A stretch of DNA of 64,000 nt from Caulobacter sp. CCUG 60055 (lineage in GTDB: Bacteria > Pseudomonadota > Alphaproteobacteria > Caulobacterales > Caulobacteraceae). The stretch is from positions 1 through 64,000 of the forward strand of contig NZ_PUIC01000003.1 of NCBI RefSeq assembly GCF_022750545.1, given 5' to 3'. Positions 43,435 through 51,310 of this stretch are shown here, in pieces. How positions within the stretch are numbered: the first letter of the stretch is position 1; each line of letters begins with the position of its first letter. Below the pieces are notes generated by a model. It was not told where the DNA came from and made no database searches. It saw only the letters and a list, made by a program, of their open reading frames with translations. The position numbers were made by a program, and so were the translations under genes.

Positions 43435-45390
43435 ATGCGCGCCCTGCGCCTCGATGATATGCCGCTGATCGTCAAGATCGCCTTCGCCCCGGTGTTCGCC
43501 CTGGTCATGCTGGCGCTGATCGCCGGCGGCTCGATCATGGTGTTGCGCGGGCAGACCGCGACGCTCAACCGCGTCGTCAGCCAGGACATGCCCGACAGCC
43601 TGCGCCTGGCCGACATCTCGCAGCGGATCACCGCCGCCCACGGCGAGCTCTACGTGCTGCTGACGCACCAGTCGGCCTCGATCGACACGGGCAAGATCGA
43701 CGGCCAGATCAAGGAGCTGGACGCGCAGGTCAAGACCATCCGCAAGGACGTCGACAACGCCCTCGCCGGCGCGCCGGCCAGCCAGAAGGCGCCCCTGGCC
43801 GCGCTCAAGAAGGAGCTGGCGGCCTATGACGACGCCATCGGCGTGGTGACCACCATGCTGACCGCCGACGCGGCCACCGCGGCCCAGTTCACCGTGCCGT
43901 TCGAAACCCAGTACGCCCACATGAACGGCACCCTGAAGAAGGCCGTCGACGCCGCCGCCGAAGACACCAACGCCCGCGCCCAGGCCTCGGCCAAGAACGC
44001 CCAGGCCCTCAGCGGCCTCAGCATGGCCATCGTCGCCGCCACCCTTCTGGCCGTCGGCCTGGTGGCCGTGGTGCTGGTCATGAACATCCGCCGCGCCGTC
44101 GGCCGCATCGCCTCGGCCACCGAGCGCCTGGCCGCCGGCGACAACCGCGTCGACGTCGACGCCCTGAAGCGCAAGGACGAGTTGGGCGCGATCGTCAGCT
44201 CACTGACGGTGTTCCGCGACAACCAGGTCCGCCTGGCCGCCATGCACCAGGAGCAGGAGGCCCAGCAGGCCCGCGACGCCGCCAGCCGCGAGCAGCAGGA
44301 GGCCGCCCGCGCCAAGTCCGAGCGCGAGCAGACCGAAGCCGTGCACGGCGTGGCCCTCGGCCTCGACCACCTGACCAAGGGCGACCTGACCTTCCGCCTG
44401 CACGACCCGTTCGCGCCGGAATACGAGAAGCTCCGCACCGATTTCAACGGCGCGATCGAGGCTCTGGAAGAAACCCTCAGCGCCATCGTCTCGGCTTCGT
44501 CGGGCATGCGTTCGGGAGCCGGCGAGATCAGCCAGGCCGCCGACGACCTGTCGCGGCGCACCGAGCAGCAGGCCGCCCGCCTGGAAGAGACCGCCGCCGC
44601 CCTCGACGAGATCACCGCCACGGTCCGCAAGACCGCCGACGGCGCCAACCAGGCCCGCGAGACGGTGGCCGCCGCCCGCGGCGACGCCGAGCAGTCGGGC
44701 GACATCGTCCGCCGCGCGGTCGAGGCGATGAGCCAGATCGAGAAGTCCTCGCAGCAGATCCATCAGATCATCGGCGTCATCGACGAGATCGCCTTCCAGA
44801 CCAACCTGCTGGCCCTGAACGCGGGCGTCGAAGCGGCGCGGGCCGGCGACGCCGGCAAGGGCTTCGCGGTGGTCGCCTCCGAGGTGCGGGCCCTGGCCCA
44901 GCGCTCGGCCGACGCCGCCAAGGAGATCAAGTCGCTGATCTCGACCTCCAGCCAGCAAGTCGCCTCGGGCGCCAACCTGGTGGGCGAGACCGGCCAGGCC
45001 CTGAACCGCATCGTCGGCAAGGTCAGCGAGATCAACACCCTGGTGGTCGAGATCGCCGCCTCGGCCCAGGAGCAGGCCACCGGCCTCAACGAGGTCAACA
45101 CCGCCGTCAACCAGATGGACCAGATCACCCAGCAGAACGCGGCCATGGTCGAGCAGTCGACCGCCGCCAGCCACTCGCTGGCCCAGGAAGCCATCGACCT
45201 CAACCAGCGCGTCGGCCGCTTCCGCGTCAGCGGCGGCATGGTCCAGGCCGCCGCTCCGGCCCACCGGCAGGCCCCGCGCCCGCCGGCCCGGCCCGAGCCC
45301 CGCCGCGCCGCCCAGGCGCCGGCCTATCACGGCTCGGCCGCGCGCAAGATCGCGGCGGCCGAGGACGAGGACGGCTGGGAAAGCTTCTGA
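43435..45390 (+). CDS. mcp: Methyl-accepting chemotaxis protein with C-terminal docking peptide
   Basis: A 651-residue transmembrane chemoreceptor. TM1 is near residues 16-37, a periplasmic four-helix sensor domain follows (about 40-185), TM2 is about 190-220, then HAMP (MNIRRAVGRIASATERLAAGD), and the long cytoplasmic coiled coil with the tip hairpin VIDEIAFQTNLLALNAGVEAARAGDAGKGFAVVASEVRALAQRS. The last residues DGWESF end in WxxF, like the NWETF docking peptide for CheR/CheB. Of three in-frame ATGs, 43435 was chosen because GGAG lies 7 nt ahead. The ligand cannot be inferred. Confidence 0.92.
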   Translation: MRALRLDDMPLIVKIAFAPVFALVMLALIAGGSIMVLRGQTATLNRVVSQDMPDSLRLADISQRITAAHGELYVLLTHQSASIDTGKIDGQIKELDAQVKTIRKDVDNALAGAPASQKAPLAALKKELAAYDDAIGVVTTMLTADAATAAQFTVPFETQYAHMNGTLKKAVDAAAEDTNARAQASAKNAQALSGLSMAIVAATLLAVGLVAVVLVMNIRRAVGRIASATERLAAGDNRVDVDALKRKDELGAIVSSLTVFRDNQVRLAAMHQEQEAQQARDAASREQQEAARAKSEREQTEAVHGVALGLDHLTKGDLTFRLHDPFAPEYEKLRTDFNGAIEALEETLSAIVSASSGMRSGAGEISQAADDLSRRTEQQAARLEETAAALDEITATVRKTADGANQARETVAAARGDAEQSGDIVRRAVEAMSQIEKSSQQIHQIIGVIDEIAFQTNLLALNAGVEAARAGDAGKGFAVVASEVRALAQRSADAAKEIKSLISTSSQQVASGANLVGETGQALNRIVGKVSEINTLVVEIAASAQEQATGLNEVNTAVNQMDQITQQNAAMVEQSTAASHSLAQEAIDLNQRVGRFRVSGGMVQAAAPAHRQAPRPPARPEPRRAAQAPAYHGSAARKIAAAEDEDGWESF

Positions 45391-45427
45391 CCGGCCGGCC
45401 GCGGCCGCTGCGATCCGAGACCTGAAA

Positions 45428-45454
45428 GGCCGTCCGCCCCGCGGGCGGCCTTTT
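45428..45454 (+). terminator. Rho-independent terminator after the chemoreceptor gene
   Basis: A 10-bp stem (45428-45437 with 45441-45450, one G-T wobble) followed by TTTTC. 37 bp after the chemoreceptor stop. Confidence 0.8.
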
Positions 45455-45551
45455 CGCCATGCGCGCCTCGCCCGGGGCGTCGACAACCGCCGCCCCGCTC
45501 CTGTAGGTCCGAACGAGGCCCTCGCGGCCGCATCGGAACGGGGAGAACGGG

Positions 45552-46493
45552 ATGGCGTCGGGTTTGGTGGCTCTGCTGGACGATGTCGCCGCCATCGCCA
45601 AGGTCGCGGCGGCCTCGCTCGACGACGTGGCCGGGGCCGCCGGCAAGGCCGGCTCCAAGGCGGTCGGGGTGGTGGTCGACGACGCCGCCGTCACCCCCGG
45701 CTACGCCATGGGCTTCGCCCCCGAACGCGAGCTGCCCATCGTCGCCAAGATCGCCGTCGGCTCGCTGCGCAACAAGTTCCTGTTCCTGCTGCCCGGCGCC
45801 CTGCTGCTGAGCGCCTTCGCCCCCTGGGCGGTGACGCCGCTGCTCATGGTCGGCGGCGCCTATCTGTGCTTCGAAGCCGCCGAGAAGATCATCGAGGCGT
45901 TCGGCGCCCACGGCGCCGAGCACGAGGCCGCGCCCGCCGCGGCCGATCCCAAGGCGCTGGAGGCCGAGAAGGTCAAGGGCGCGATCCGCACCGACCTGAT
46001 CCTGTCGGCCGAGATCATGGCCATCGCCCTGGCCTCGGTCGAGGGCCGCCCCCTGGCGATCCAGGCCGCCGCCCTGGCCCTGGTCGGGCTGCTCATCACC
46101 GTCGGCGTCTACGGCGTGGTCGGGCTGATCGTGAAGATGGACGACATCGGCCTGAACCTGGCCCGCCGCCAGGGCCGCCTGGCCCGCGCCTTCGGCCGCG
46201 CCCTGGTGCGCGGCATGCCGGTGGCGATGCGGGTCCTGGCCACGGTCGGGGTCGCGGCCATGCTGTGGGTCGGCGGCGGCATCATAGTCCACGGCCTCGA
46301 CCATTTCGGCCTCGCCGCCCTGCCCCACGCCGTGGAAGCCGCCGCGGCGACGGCCGGCCGCGTCCCCTGGGTCGGCGGCGTCCTCGGCTGGGCGACGACG
46401 GCGGCGATCTCGGCCCTGATCGGCGCCGGCCTGGGCGCGGCCCTGGCCTCGGCGCTGCACCTGGCCGGCCGCCTGCGCGGGCGGGCGGGCTGA
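45552..46493 (+). CDS. yedI: DUF808 family integral membrane protein
   Basis: A 313-residue protein. The conserved N-terminal MASGLVALLDDVAAIAKVAAASLDDV is diagnostic of DUF808 (YedI-type); VVDDAAVTPGYAMGFAPERELPIVAKIA follows, then four or more hydrophobic helices. The function is unknown. The ATG at 45552 follows GGGGAGAA. It stands alone between the chemoreceptor terminator and the convergent ArsR-rhodanese gene 16 bp downstream. Confidence 0.9.
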   Translation: MASGLVALLDDVAAIAKVAAASLDDVAGAAGKAGSKAVGVVVDDAAVTPGYAMGFAPERELPIVAKIAVGSLRNKFLFLLPGALLLSAFAPWAVTPLLMVGGAYLCFEAAEKIIEAFGAHGAEHEAAPAAADPKALEAEKVKGAIRTDLILSAEIMAIALASVEGRPLAIQAAALALVGLLITVGVYGVVGLIVKMDDIGLNLARRQGRLARAFGRALVRGMPVAMRVLATVGVAAMLWVGGGIIVHGLDHFGLAALPHAVEAAAATAGRVPWVGGVLGWATTAAISALIGAGLGAALASALHLAGRLRGRAG

Positions 46494-46509
46494 AGCGACG
46501 GTCCGGCGC

Positions 46510-47169
46510 TCAGGCCGCCTCGACGGGCAGCCCGGCCGCCTTCCAGTCCGGAAAGCCGTCCTCCAGGCGGCGCGCGCGCAACCCGCGGGCGCGCAAGGCC
46601 GCGACGGCGTCGACGGAAAGGACGCAGTAGGGCCCCCGGCAATAGGCGACGATCTCCTGGTCGCGGGGCAGCTCGGCCAGCCGGCGCTCCAGCTCCTCGA
46701 CCGGGATGTTCAGGGCGCCGGGCAGGTGGCCCTGGGCGAACTCGTCCTCGGGGCGGACGTCGAGCAGGGTGACGCCCTCGGCCTGCATCAGGGCGAGCAA
46801 GGTCTCTCGCGACACCGCCTCCAGCCGCTCGCGCCGGTCCAGGCTGTCGGCGACCAGCCGCTGGACCTCGCCGCGGGCGTGCTCGACCTGCCGGCGCAGG
46901 GCCGCCAGCAGGGCTTCGACCGGCCCCTCGGCCAGACGGTACAGCACCCGCTTGCCGTCGCGGCGGGTCTGGACCAGGCCGGCGCGGCGCAGGTGCTGCA
47001 GGTGCTGGGAGGCGTTGGCCATCGACAGGCCCGTCAGTTCGGCCAGCCGCTCGACGGCGCGCTCGCCCTGCGAAACGTGCTCCAGCAGCGCCAGCCGATG
47101 CGGGTGCGCCAGGCTGCGCGCCAGCTCGGCGAGTTCGAGGAAGATCGGCGGGGACGGCGGATCGCGCAT
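46510..47169 (-). CDS. ArsR-type regulator fused to a rhodanese domain
   Basis: A 219-residue fusion. The N-terminal winged helix (about 8-95: LARSLAHPHRLALLEHVSQGERAVERLAELTGLSMANASQHLQHLRRAGLVQTRRDGKRVLYRL) is ArsR-like. The C-terminal rhodanese domain (about 115-215: LLDVRPEDEFAQGHLPGALNIPVEELE, IVAYCRGPYCVLS) has the active-site loop CRGPYC. Such fusions sense or relay reactive sulfur/sulfane in other bacteria. ATG 47169 was chosen over GTG 47175, as AGGG lies 8 nt upstream. A perfect palindrome in front of it is the probable self-operator. Confidence 0.88.
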   Translation of the reverse strand: MRDPPSPPIFLELAELARSLAHPHRLALLEHVSQGERAVERLAELTGLSMANASQHLQHLRRAGLVQTRRDGKRVLYRLAEGPVEALLAALRRQVEHARGEVQRLVADSLDRRERLEAVSRETLLALMQAEGVTLLDVRPEDEFAQGHLPGALNIPVEELERRLAELPRDQEIVAYCRGPYCVLSVDAVAALRARGLRARRLEDGFPDWKAAGLPVEAA

Positions 47170-47197
47170 TGACACGACCCTAGCCCTTCCCCATCAT

Positions 47198-47217
47198 TCA
47201 ATCAATCTATTGATTGA
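47198..47217. promoter_or_regulatory. Palindromic operator between the ArsR-rhodanese and DUF2938 genes
   Basis: TCAATCAAT and ATTGATTGA, perfect 9-bp arms around CT, in an otherwise GC-rich spacer. It lies 29 bp from the regulator start and 56 bp from the DUF2938 start, in the shape of an ArsR-family operator controlling both divergent genes. Confidence 0.7.
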
Positions 47218-47272
47218 TGTATCGATCCGGCGCGTCCGACGACGGCCGGACGTCGACAGGAGCATCCGCGTC

Positions 47273-47794
47273 ATGACCGAAGGATTGGAGTTCGCGATCC
47301 GCGCCGCGGCGATGGGCGTCGGGGCGACCGCGACGTCCGACCTGTGGGGCCAGGCCCTGTGGCGCGCCACCGGCGCCCCGCCGCCCAACTGGGGGCTGGT
47401 CGGGCGCTGGATCGGGCACTTCCCCAGGGGCCGTTTCGTCCACGACAGCATCGCCAAGGCCGCCCCGGTCGCCGGGGAGCGCGTCATCGGCTGGGCGGCG
47501 CACTACGCCATCGGCCTGATCTTCGCGGCGACGCTGCTGGCCATCGCCGGCCCCGGCTGGGCGCAGCGGCCGACGCCGCTGGCTCCCGTCCTCTTCGGCC
47601 TCGCCACCGTCGCCGCGCCGTTCCTGACCATGCAGCCCGGCATGGGCATGGGGATCGCCGCCTCCAGGACCCCCTCGCCAGGCAAGGCCAGGCTGCGCAG
47701 CCTGGCCAACCATCTGGTGTTCGGCCTCGGCCTCTATGGCGCGGCCCTGCTCGCGGCGGCCGTCCTTCCGGCCGGAGGCGGACCCGCCGCCTAG
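47273..47794 (+). CDS. DUF2938 membrane protein
   Basis: A 173-residue protein with four hydrophobic segments: the N-terminal LEFAIRAAAMGVGATATSDLWGQALWR, IGHFPRGRFVHDSIAKAAPV, AAHYAIGLIFAATLLAIAG, PFLTMQPGMGMGIAASRTP and a last helix. The sequence MQPGMGMGIAASRTP is the family core. Function is unknown. Its divergent partner is an ArsR-rhodanese regulator with a shared operator, so it is probably induced by a sulfur or electrophile signal. The stop shares CTAG with the convergent usp stop. Confidence 0.82.
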   Translation: MTEGLEFAIRAAAMGVGATATSDLWGQALWRATGAPPPNWGLVGRWIGHFPRGRFVHDSIAKAAPVAGERVIGWAAHYAIGLIFAATLLAIAGPGWAQRPTPLAPVLFGLATVAAPFLTMQPGMGMGIAASRTPSPGKARLRSLANHLVFGLGLYGAALLAAAVLPAGGGPAA

Positions 47795-48264
47795 GCGAGG
47801 TCGGCGATCTCGTCGTCGGTCAGGTCGCCGGGCACCACCGTCACCGGCACCTTGCGCGCGCCCCAGCTGACGCCGTCCTTGGCGATCGACGAGACCAGCG
47901 GCCCCGGCCCCCGGCCGCCGCCGGCGGCGGCCAGCACCACGATCTTGATGTCGGGGTCCTCGGCCAAGGCCGCGCGCACCGCCGCCTTGGTGTTCTCGGC
48001 GTCGCGGATCAGGAACTCCGGCGGATGGCCGGTGGCGGCGACCACCTGCTCGGCCAGGCGCTGCAACAGCCCCTCGGCCTCGGCCCGGCTCTGGCGTTCG
48101 ATCTCCTCGCGCACGCCCGACCAGTGCTCGAACATCGCCGGCTCAACCACCCGCAGCAGGGCGACCCGGCCGCCGGTGGAGCGCGCCCGCGTGCAGGCGT
48201 AGCGCAGCGCCGCCTGGAACTCGGGGCTGTCGTCGGCGATGACCAGGAACTTGCGCACGCTCAT
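47791..48264 (-). CDS. Universal stress protein family (UspA-like)
   Basis: A 157-residue single-domain UspA-type protein: KFLVIADDSPEFQAALRYACTRAR at the N-terminus, the central LLRVVEPAM, IVVLAAAGGGRGPGPLVSSIAKDG (the G-2x-G-9x-G-S/T-type nucleotide loop is partly changed: GGGRGPGPLVSSI) and KVPVTVVPG at the end. It binds nucleotide in related proteins; role unknown. Convergent with the DUF2938 gene through a shared CTAG stop overlap. It precedes trpS in reverse order, as in Caulobacter. Confidence 0.85.
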   Translation of the reverse strand: MSVRKFLVIADDSPEFQAALRYACTRARSTGGRVALLRVVEPAMFEHWSGVREEIERQSRAEAEGLLQRLAEQVVAATGHPPEFLIRDAENTKAAVRAALAEDPDIKIVVLAAAGGGRGPGPLVSSIAKDGVSWGARKVPVTVVPGDLTDDEIADLA

Positions 48265-48319
48265 GGCGCGAGGGTGGCGCTTGCCGCCCCCGCGCGCAAG
48301 CGGGCTGTCTCGGGCCGCC

Positions 48320-49351
48320 TCAGAGCTGGAGCAGGCCGACCAGCTTGCGGGTCTCGGCCACCACCGGAGCGGCGATGTCGCGGGCCTTTTCGGCCCCCGC
48401 CTTCAGCACCCCGTCGATCTCGGCCGGATCGGCCATCAGCCGCCGCATCTCGGCGGTGATCGGCGCGAGCCTCTGCACGGCCAGGTCGGCCAGCGCCGGC
48501 TTGAAGACGCCGAAGCCCTTGCCGCCGAACTGGGCGATCACCTCGGCCTTGGTCAGGTCGGCCAGGGCCGCGTAGACGCCGACGAGGTTGCCCGCCTCCG
48601 GCCGCTCGGCCAGTCCGTCCAGCGTCTCGGGCAGCGGCTCGGGGTCGGTGCGGGCCTTGCGGATCTTGGAGGCGATGGCGTCGGCGTCGTCGAGCAGGTT
48701 GATGCGCGACTGGTCCGACGGGTCGGACTTGGACATCTTGGCCGCGCCGTCGCGCAGCGACATCACCCGCGTCGCCGGCCCCTCGATCACCGGTTCGGTG
48801 ATCGGGAAGAAGCCTGGAACGTTGAAGTCGTTGTTGAACTTCTGGGCGATGTCGCGGGTCAGCTCCAGGTGCTGCTTCTGGTCCTCGCCCACCGGAACGT
48901 GGGTGGCCTTGTAGAGCAGGATGTCGGCCGCCTGCAGCACCGGATAGGTGTAGAGGCCGACGCTGGAGCGCTCCTTGTGCTTGCCCGACTTCTCCTTGAA
49001 CTGGGTCATGCGGTCGAGCCAGCCGAGGCGGGCGACGCAGTTGAAGATCCAGGCCAGTTCGGTGTGCTGGGGCACCGCCGACTGCGGGAAGATGGTGGCG
49101 AGCTTGGGGTCGAGGCCCGAGGCCAGATAGGCGGCGGCGATCTCGCGGGTCTGGGCGGCCAGCTGGGCCGGGTCCTGCCAGACGGTGATGGCGTGCAGGT
49201 CGGCGACGAACACGAAGGTGTCGGCGTTCTGGACGGCGACGAACCGCTTCAGGGCGCCGAGATAGTTGCCGAGATGCAGCGAGCCCGAGGCCTGGATGCC
49301 GGACAGGATGCGTTTGGGGCCGGCGTAGGCGGCCGGAGCTTGGTCGGTCAT
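48320..49351 (-). CDS. trpS: Tryptophanyl-tRNA synthetase
   Basis: A 343-residue class Ic synthetase. The HIGH-type motif is [12 protein letters not shown], and the KMSKS motif is present as [27 protein letters not shown] is the tryptophan-binding region. It charges tRNA-Trp in the cytosol. The ATG at 49351 opens [16 protein letters not shown]. It lies 162 bp after murJ on the same strand. Confidence 0.97.
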   Translation of the reverse strand: MTDQAPAAYAGPKRILSGIQASGSLHLGNYLGALKRFVAVQNADTFVFVADLHAITVWQDPAQLAAQTREIAAAYLASGLDPKLATIFPQSAVPQHTELAWIFNCVARLGWLDRMTQFKEKSGKHKERSSVGLYTYPVLQAADILLYKATHVPVGEDQKQHLELTRDIAQKFNNDFNVPGFFPITEPVIEGPATRVMSLRDGAAKMSKSDPSDQSRINLLDDADAIASKIRKARTDPEPLPETLDGLAERPEAGNLVGVYAALADLTKAEVIAQFGGKGFGVFKPALADLAVQRLAPITAEMRRLMADPAEIDGVLKAGAEKARDIAAPVVAETRKLVGLLQL

Positions 49352-49513
49352 GGGAGCGCTCTTCGGATCGGGAACGGGTGACGGGCGCGCGGAGACCTCC
49401 GCCGCCGGGGACGTTTTGGGGGGCGTGTCAGCGACGCCATCGCCCCTGGGCGTGCAAGCGCGTCAAATCCATGGCCTCGGCGTAGCCGGAACCCGGCCCC
49501 AGGGCAAGTCGCC

Positions 49514-51250
49514 TCAAAGCAGGTCCGGCGGCGATGAAGCGTCCGCGCCCGCCGCCTTGGGCTGGCGGCGCAGGGCGGCGCGCAGCTCGGCGCGGGTGAC
49601 CCCGCCGAGGCCGAACAGGATCAGCGGATAGAGCGCGCCGCCGACCAGGGTGGTCAGGACGATGGCGAACTCCTTGGCGCCCAGGGCGCGGCCGACGTGC
49701 AAGCCCCCGAACAGCGCCTCGACATGGCCGCGATAGTGCGATGCCAGGGCCAGCAGGCCGGCCAGGACGGCGGTGGCCAGGGCGATGCGGGCCAGGCGCG
49801 ACCAGGCCTGCAGGCTGGGCGTATAGGTCCGCCGCCGGGCCAGCGTTCCCAGCATCAGCATCACGTTGACCCAGGCCGCGACGCTGGTCGCCGCCGCCAC
49901 GCCCGGCACGCCGACCAGCCGGAACAGCGCGATCCCCAGCGTGATGTTGATCGCCACCGAGATCAGGGCGAAGCGCATCGGCGCCCTGGTGTCCTGGCGC
50001 GCGAAGAAGGCCGGGGCCAGGATGCGGGTCAGCACGAAGGCCGGCACGCCCCAGCCGTAGTGGAACAGGGCGGCGGCCGTGGCGTGGGCGTCGATCGCGG
50101 TGAACTGGCCGCGGGTGTAGAGCCCGTCGATCAGGAAGAACGGCATGGCGGTCAGGGCCGCCGCGGCCGGCAGGGTGAGGGCCAGCGAGAAGGTGATCGC
50201 CTGGTCCATGGCCGTCTGGGCGTCGGCCCTGTCGTCGGCCTGCACCGCCCGCGACAGGCGCGGCAGCAGGGCTACGCCCACCGCCACCCCGACCAGGCCC
50301 ATCGGCAGCTGGTACAGCCGGTCTGCCGTGGCCAGCCACGAGCGGCCGCCGTTGACGTGGCTGACCAGGAAGTTGGAGATGAAGATGTTGATCTGGGTGG
50401 CGCTGGCGGCGATGGCCCCCGGGATCGACAGGGCGATCAGCCCGCGAATCTCCGGCGTCAGGCGCGGCAGGCGCCAGTGCACCTTGGCCCCGGACTTGTT
50501 GACGCCCCACCACAGCAGGCCGGCCTGGACGACGCCGGCGGCCAGCGCCCCCCACGAGGCGGCCCAGGCGGCCGAGACCGCGCCGTCCTGCGGCAGCACC
50601 GCGACCAGCGTGCACAGGTTGAGGAAGATCGGCGCCGCCGCCGACAGCACGAACTTGCCGCGGGCGTTCAGCACCCCCGACAGGTGGGCGACGATGGCCA
50701 TGCACGGCAGGTAGGGCATGGTGATCTGGGTCAGCACCACCGCCAGCTTGAACTTCACCGGATCGGAGGCGAAGCCGGGGCTGATCAGGTACATCAGCCA
50801 CGGCATGCTCAGCTGGGCGGCCACGGCGATGATGATCGTCGCCGCCGCCAGGGTGGCCATGGCGTCGGCGGCCAGGATGTCGGCCTTCTCCTCGCCGTCG
50901 CGCTCCAGCGCCTTGGCGTAGGCCGGCACGAAGGCGGCCGCGAAGGCGCCCTCGGCGAAGATGCGGCGGAACAGGTTCGGAAAGGCCAGGGCGGTGTTGT
51001 AGGCGTCGGCGGCCGGCGTCAGGCTGGCGCCCATGCGGTAGGTCACCGCCAGGTCGCGGACGAAACCCATCACCCGGCTGACCAGGGTCAGGGCCGAATA
51101 GACCATCGACGAACGGATCAGGCTCTGCCCCTTGGGCCGGGGCGTGCGCACCGTCTGAGGTTCGACCAGCGCCTCCGACAGGGCGTCGTCCGCCGCGGGC
51201 GCGTCCGTGGCTGGGGCGTCTGTGTTCAGGGGTACGTCGGGGCGGCTCAC
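49514..51250 (-). CDS. murJ: Lipid II flippase MurJ
   Basis: A 578-residue polytopic protein of the MOP superfamily: SLIRSSMVYSALTLVSRVMGFVRDLAV, AFPNLFRRIFAEGAFAAAFVPAYAK, and about 14 hydrophobic helices. It flips lipid II for peptidoglycan synthesis. A ~45-residue acidic, proline-rich extension precedes the first helix. The start is GTG at 51250 (GTG AGC CGC). It follows glnD by 60 bp in a trpS-murJ-glnD series that Caulobacter has near its origin. Confidence 0.95.
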   Translation of the reverse strand: MSRPDVPLNTDAPATDAPAADDALSEALVEPQTVRTPRPKGQSLIRSSMVYSALTLVSRVMGFVRDLAVTYRMGASLTPAADAYNTALAFPNLFRRIFAEGAFAAAFVPAYAKALERDGEEKADILAADAMATLAAATIIIAVAAQLSMPWLMYLISPGFASDPVKFKLAVVLTQITMPYLPCMAIVAHLSGVLNARGKFVLSAAAPIFLNLCTLVAVLPQDGAVSAAWAASWGALAAGVVQAGLLWWGVNKSGAKVHWRLPRLTPEIRGLIALSIPGAIAASATQINIFISNFLVSHVNGGRSWLATADRLYQLPMGLVGVAVGVALLPRLSRAVQADDRADAQTAMDQAITFSLALTLPAAAALTAMPFFLIDGLYTRGQFTAIDAHATAAALFHYGWGVPAFVLTRILAPAFFARQDTRAPMRFALISVAINITLGIALFRLVGVPGVAAATSVAAWVNVMLMLGTLARRRTYTPSLQAWSRLARIALATAVLAGLLALASHYRGHVEALFGGLHVGRALGAKEFAIVLTTLVGGALYPLILFGLGGVTRAELRAALRRQPKAAGADASSPPDLL

Positions 51251-51310
51251 CCTGCGGCCGTACCGGCCGCGACCGGAGCGGTCAAGCGATGTTGCGTTAA
51301 CGGCCCGGCC

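Noticed and set aside
45535-45539. GGAAC upstream of the DUF808 gene as an EcfG promoter
   Set aside because: It is 12 bp from the ATG with no CGTT at the right spacing; it overlaps the ribosome site.
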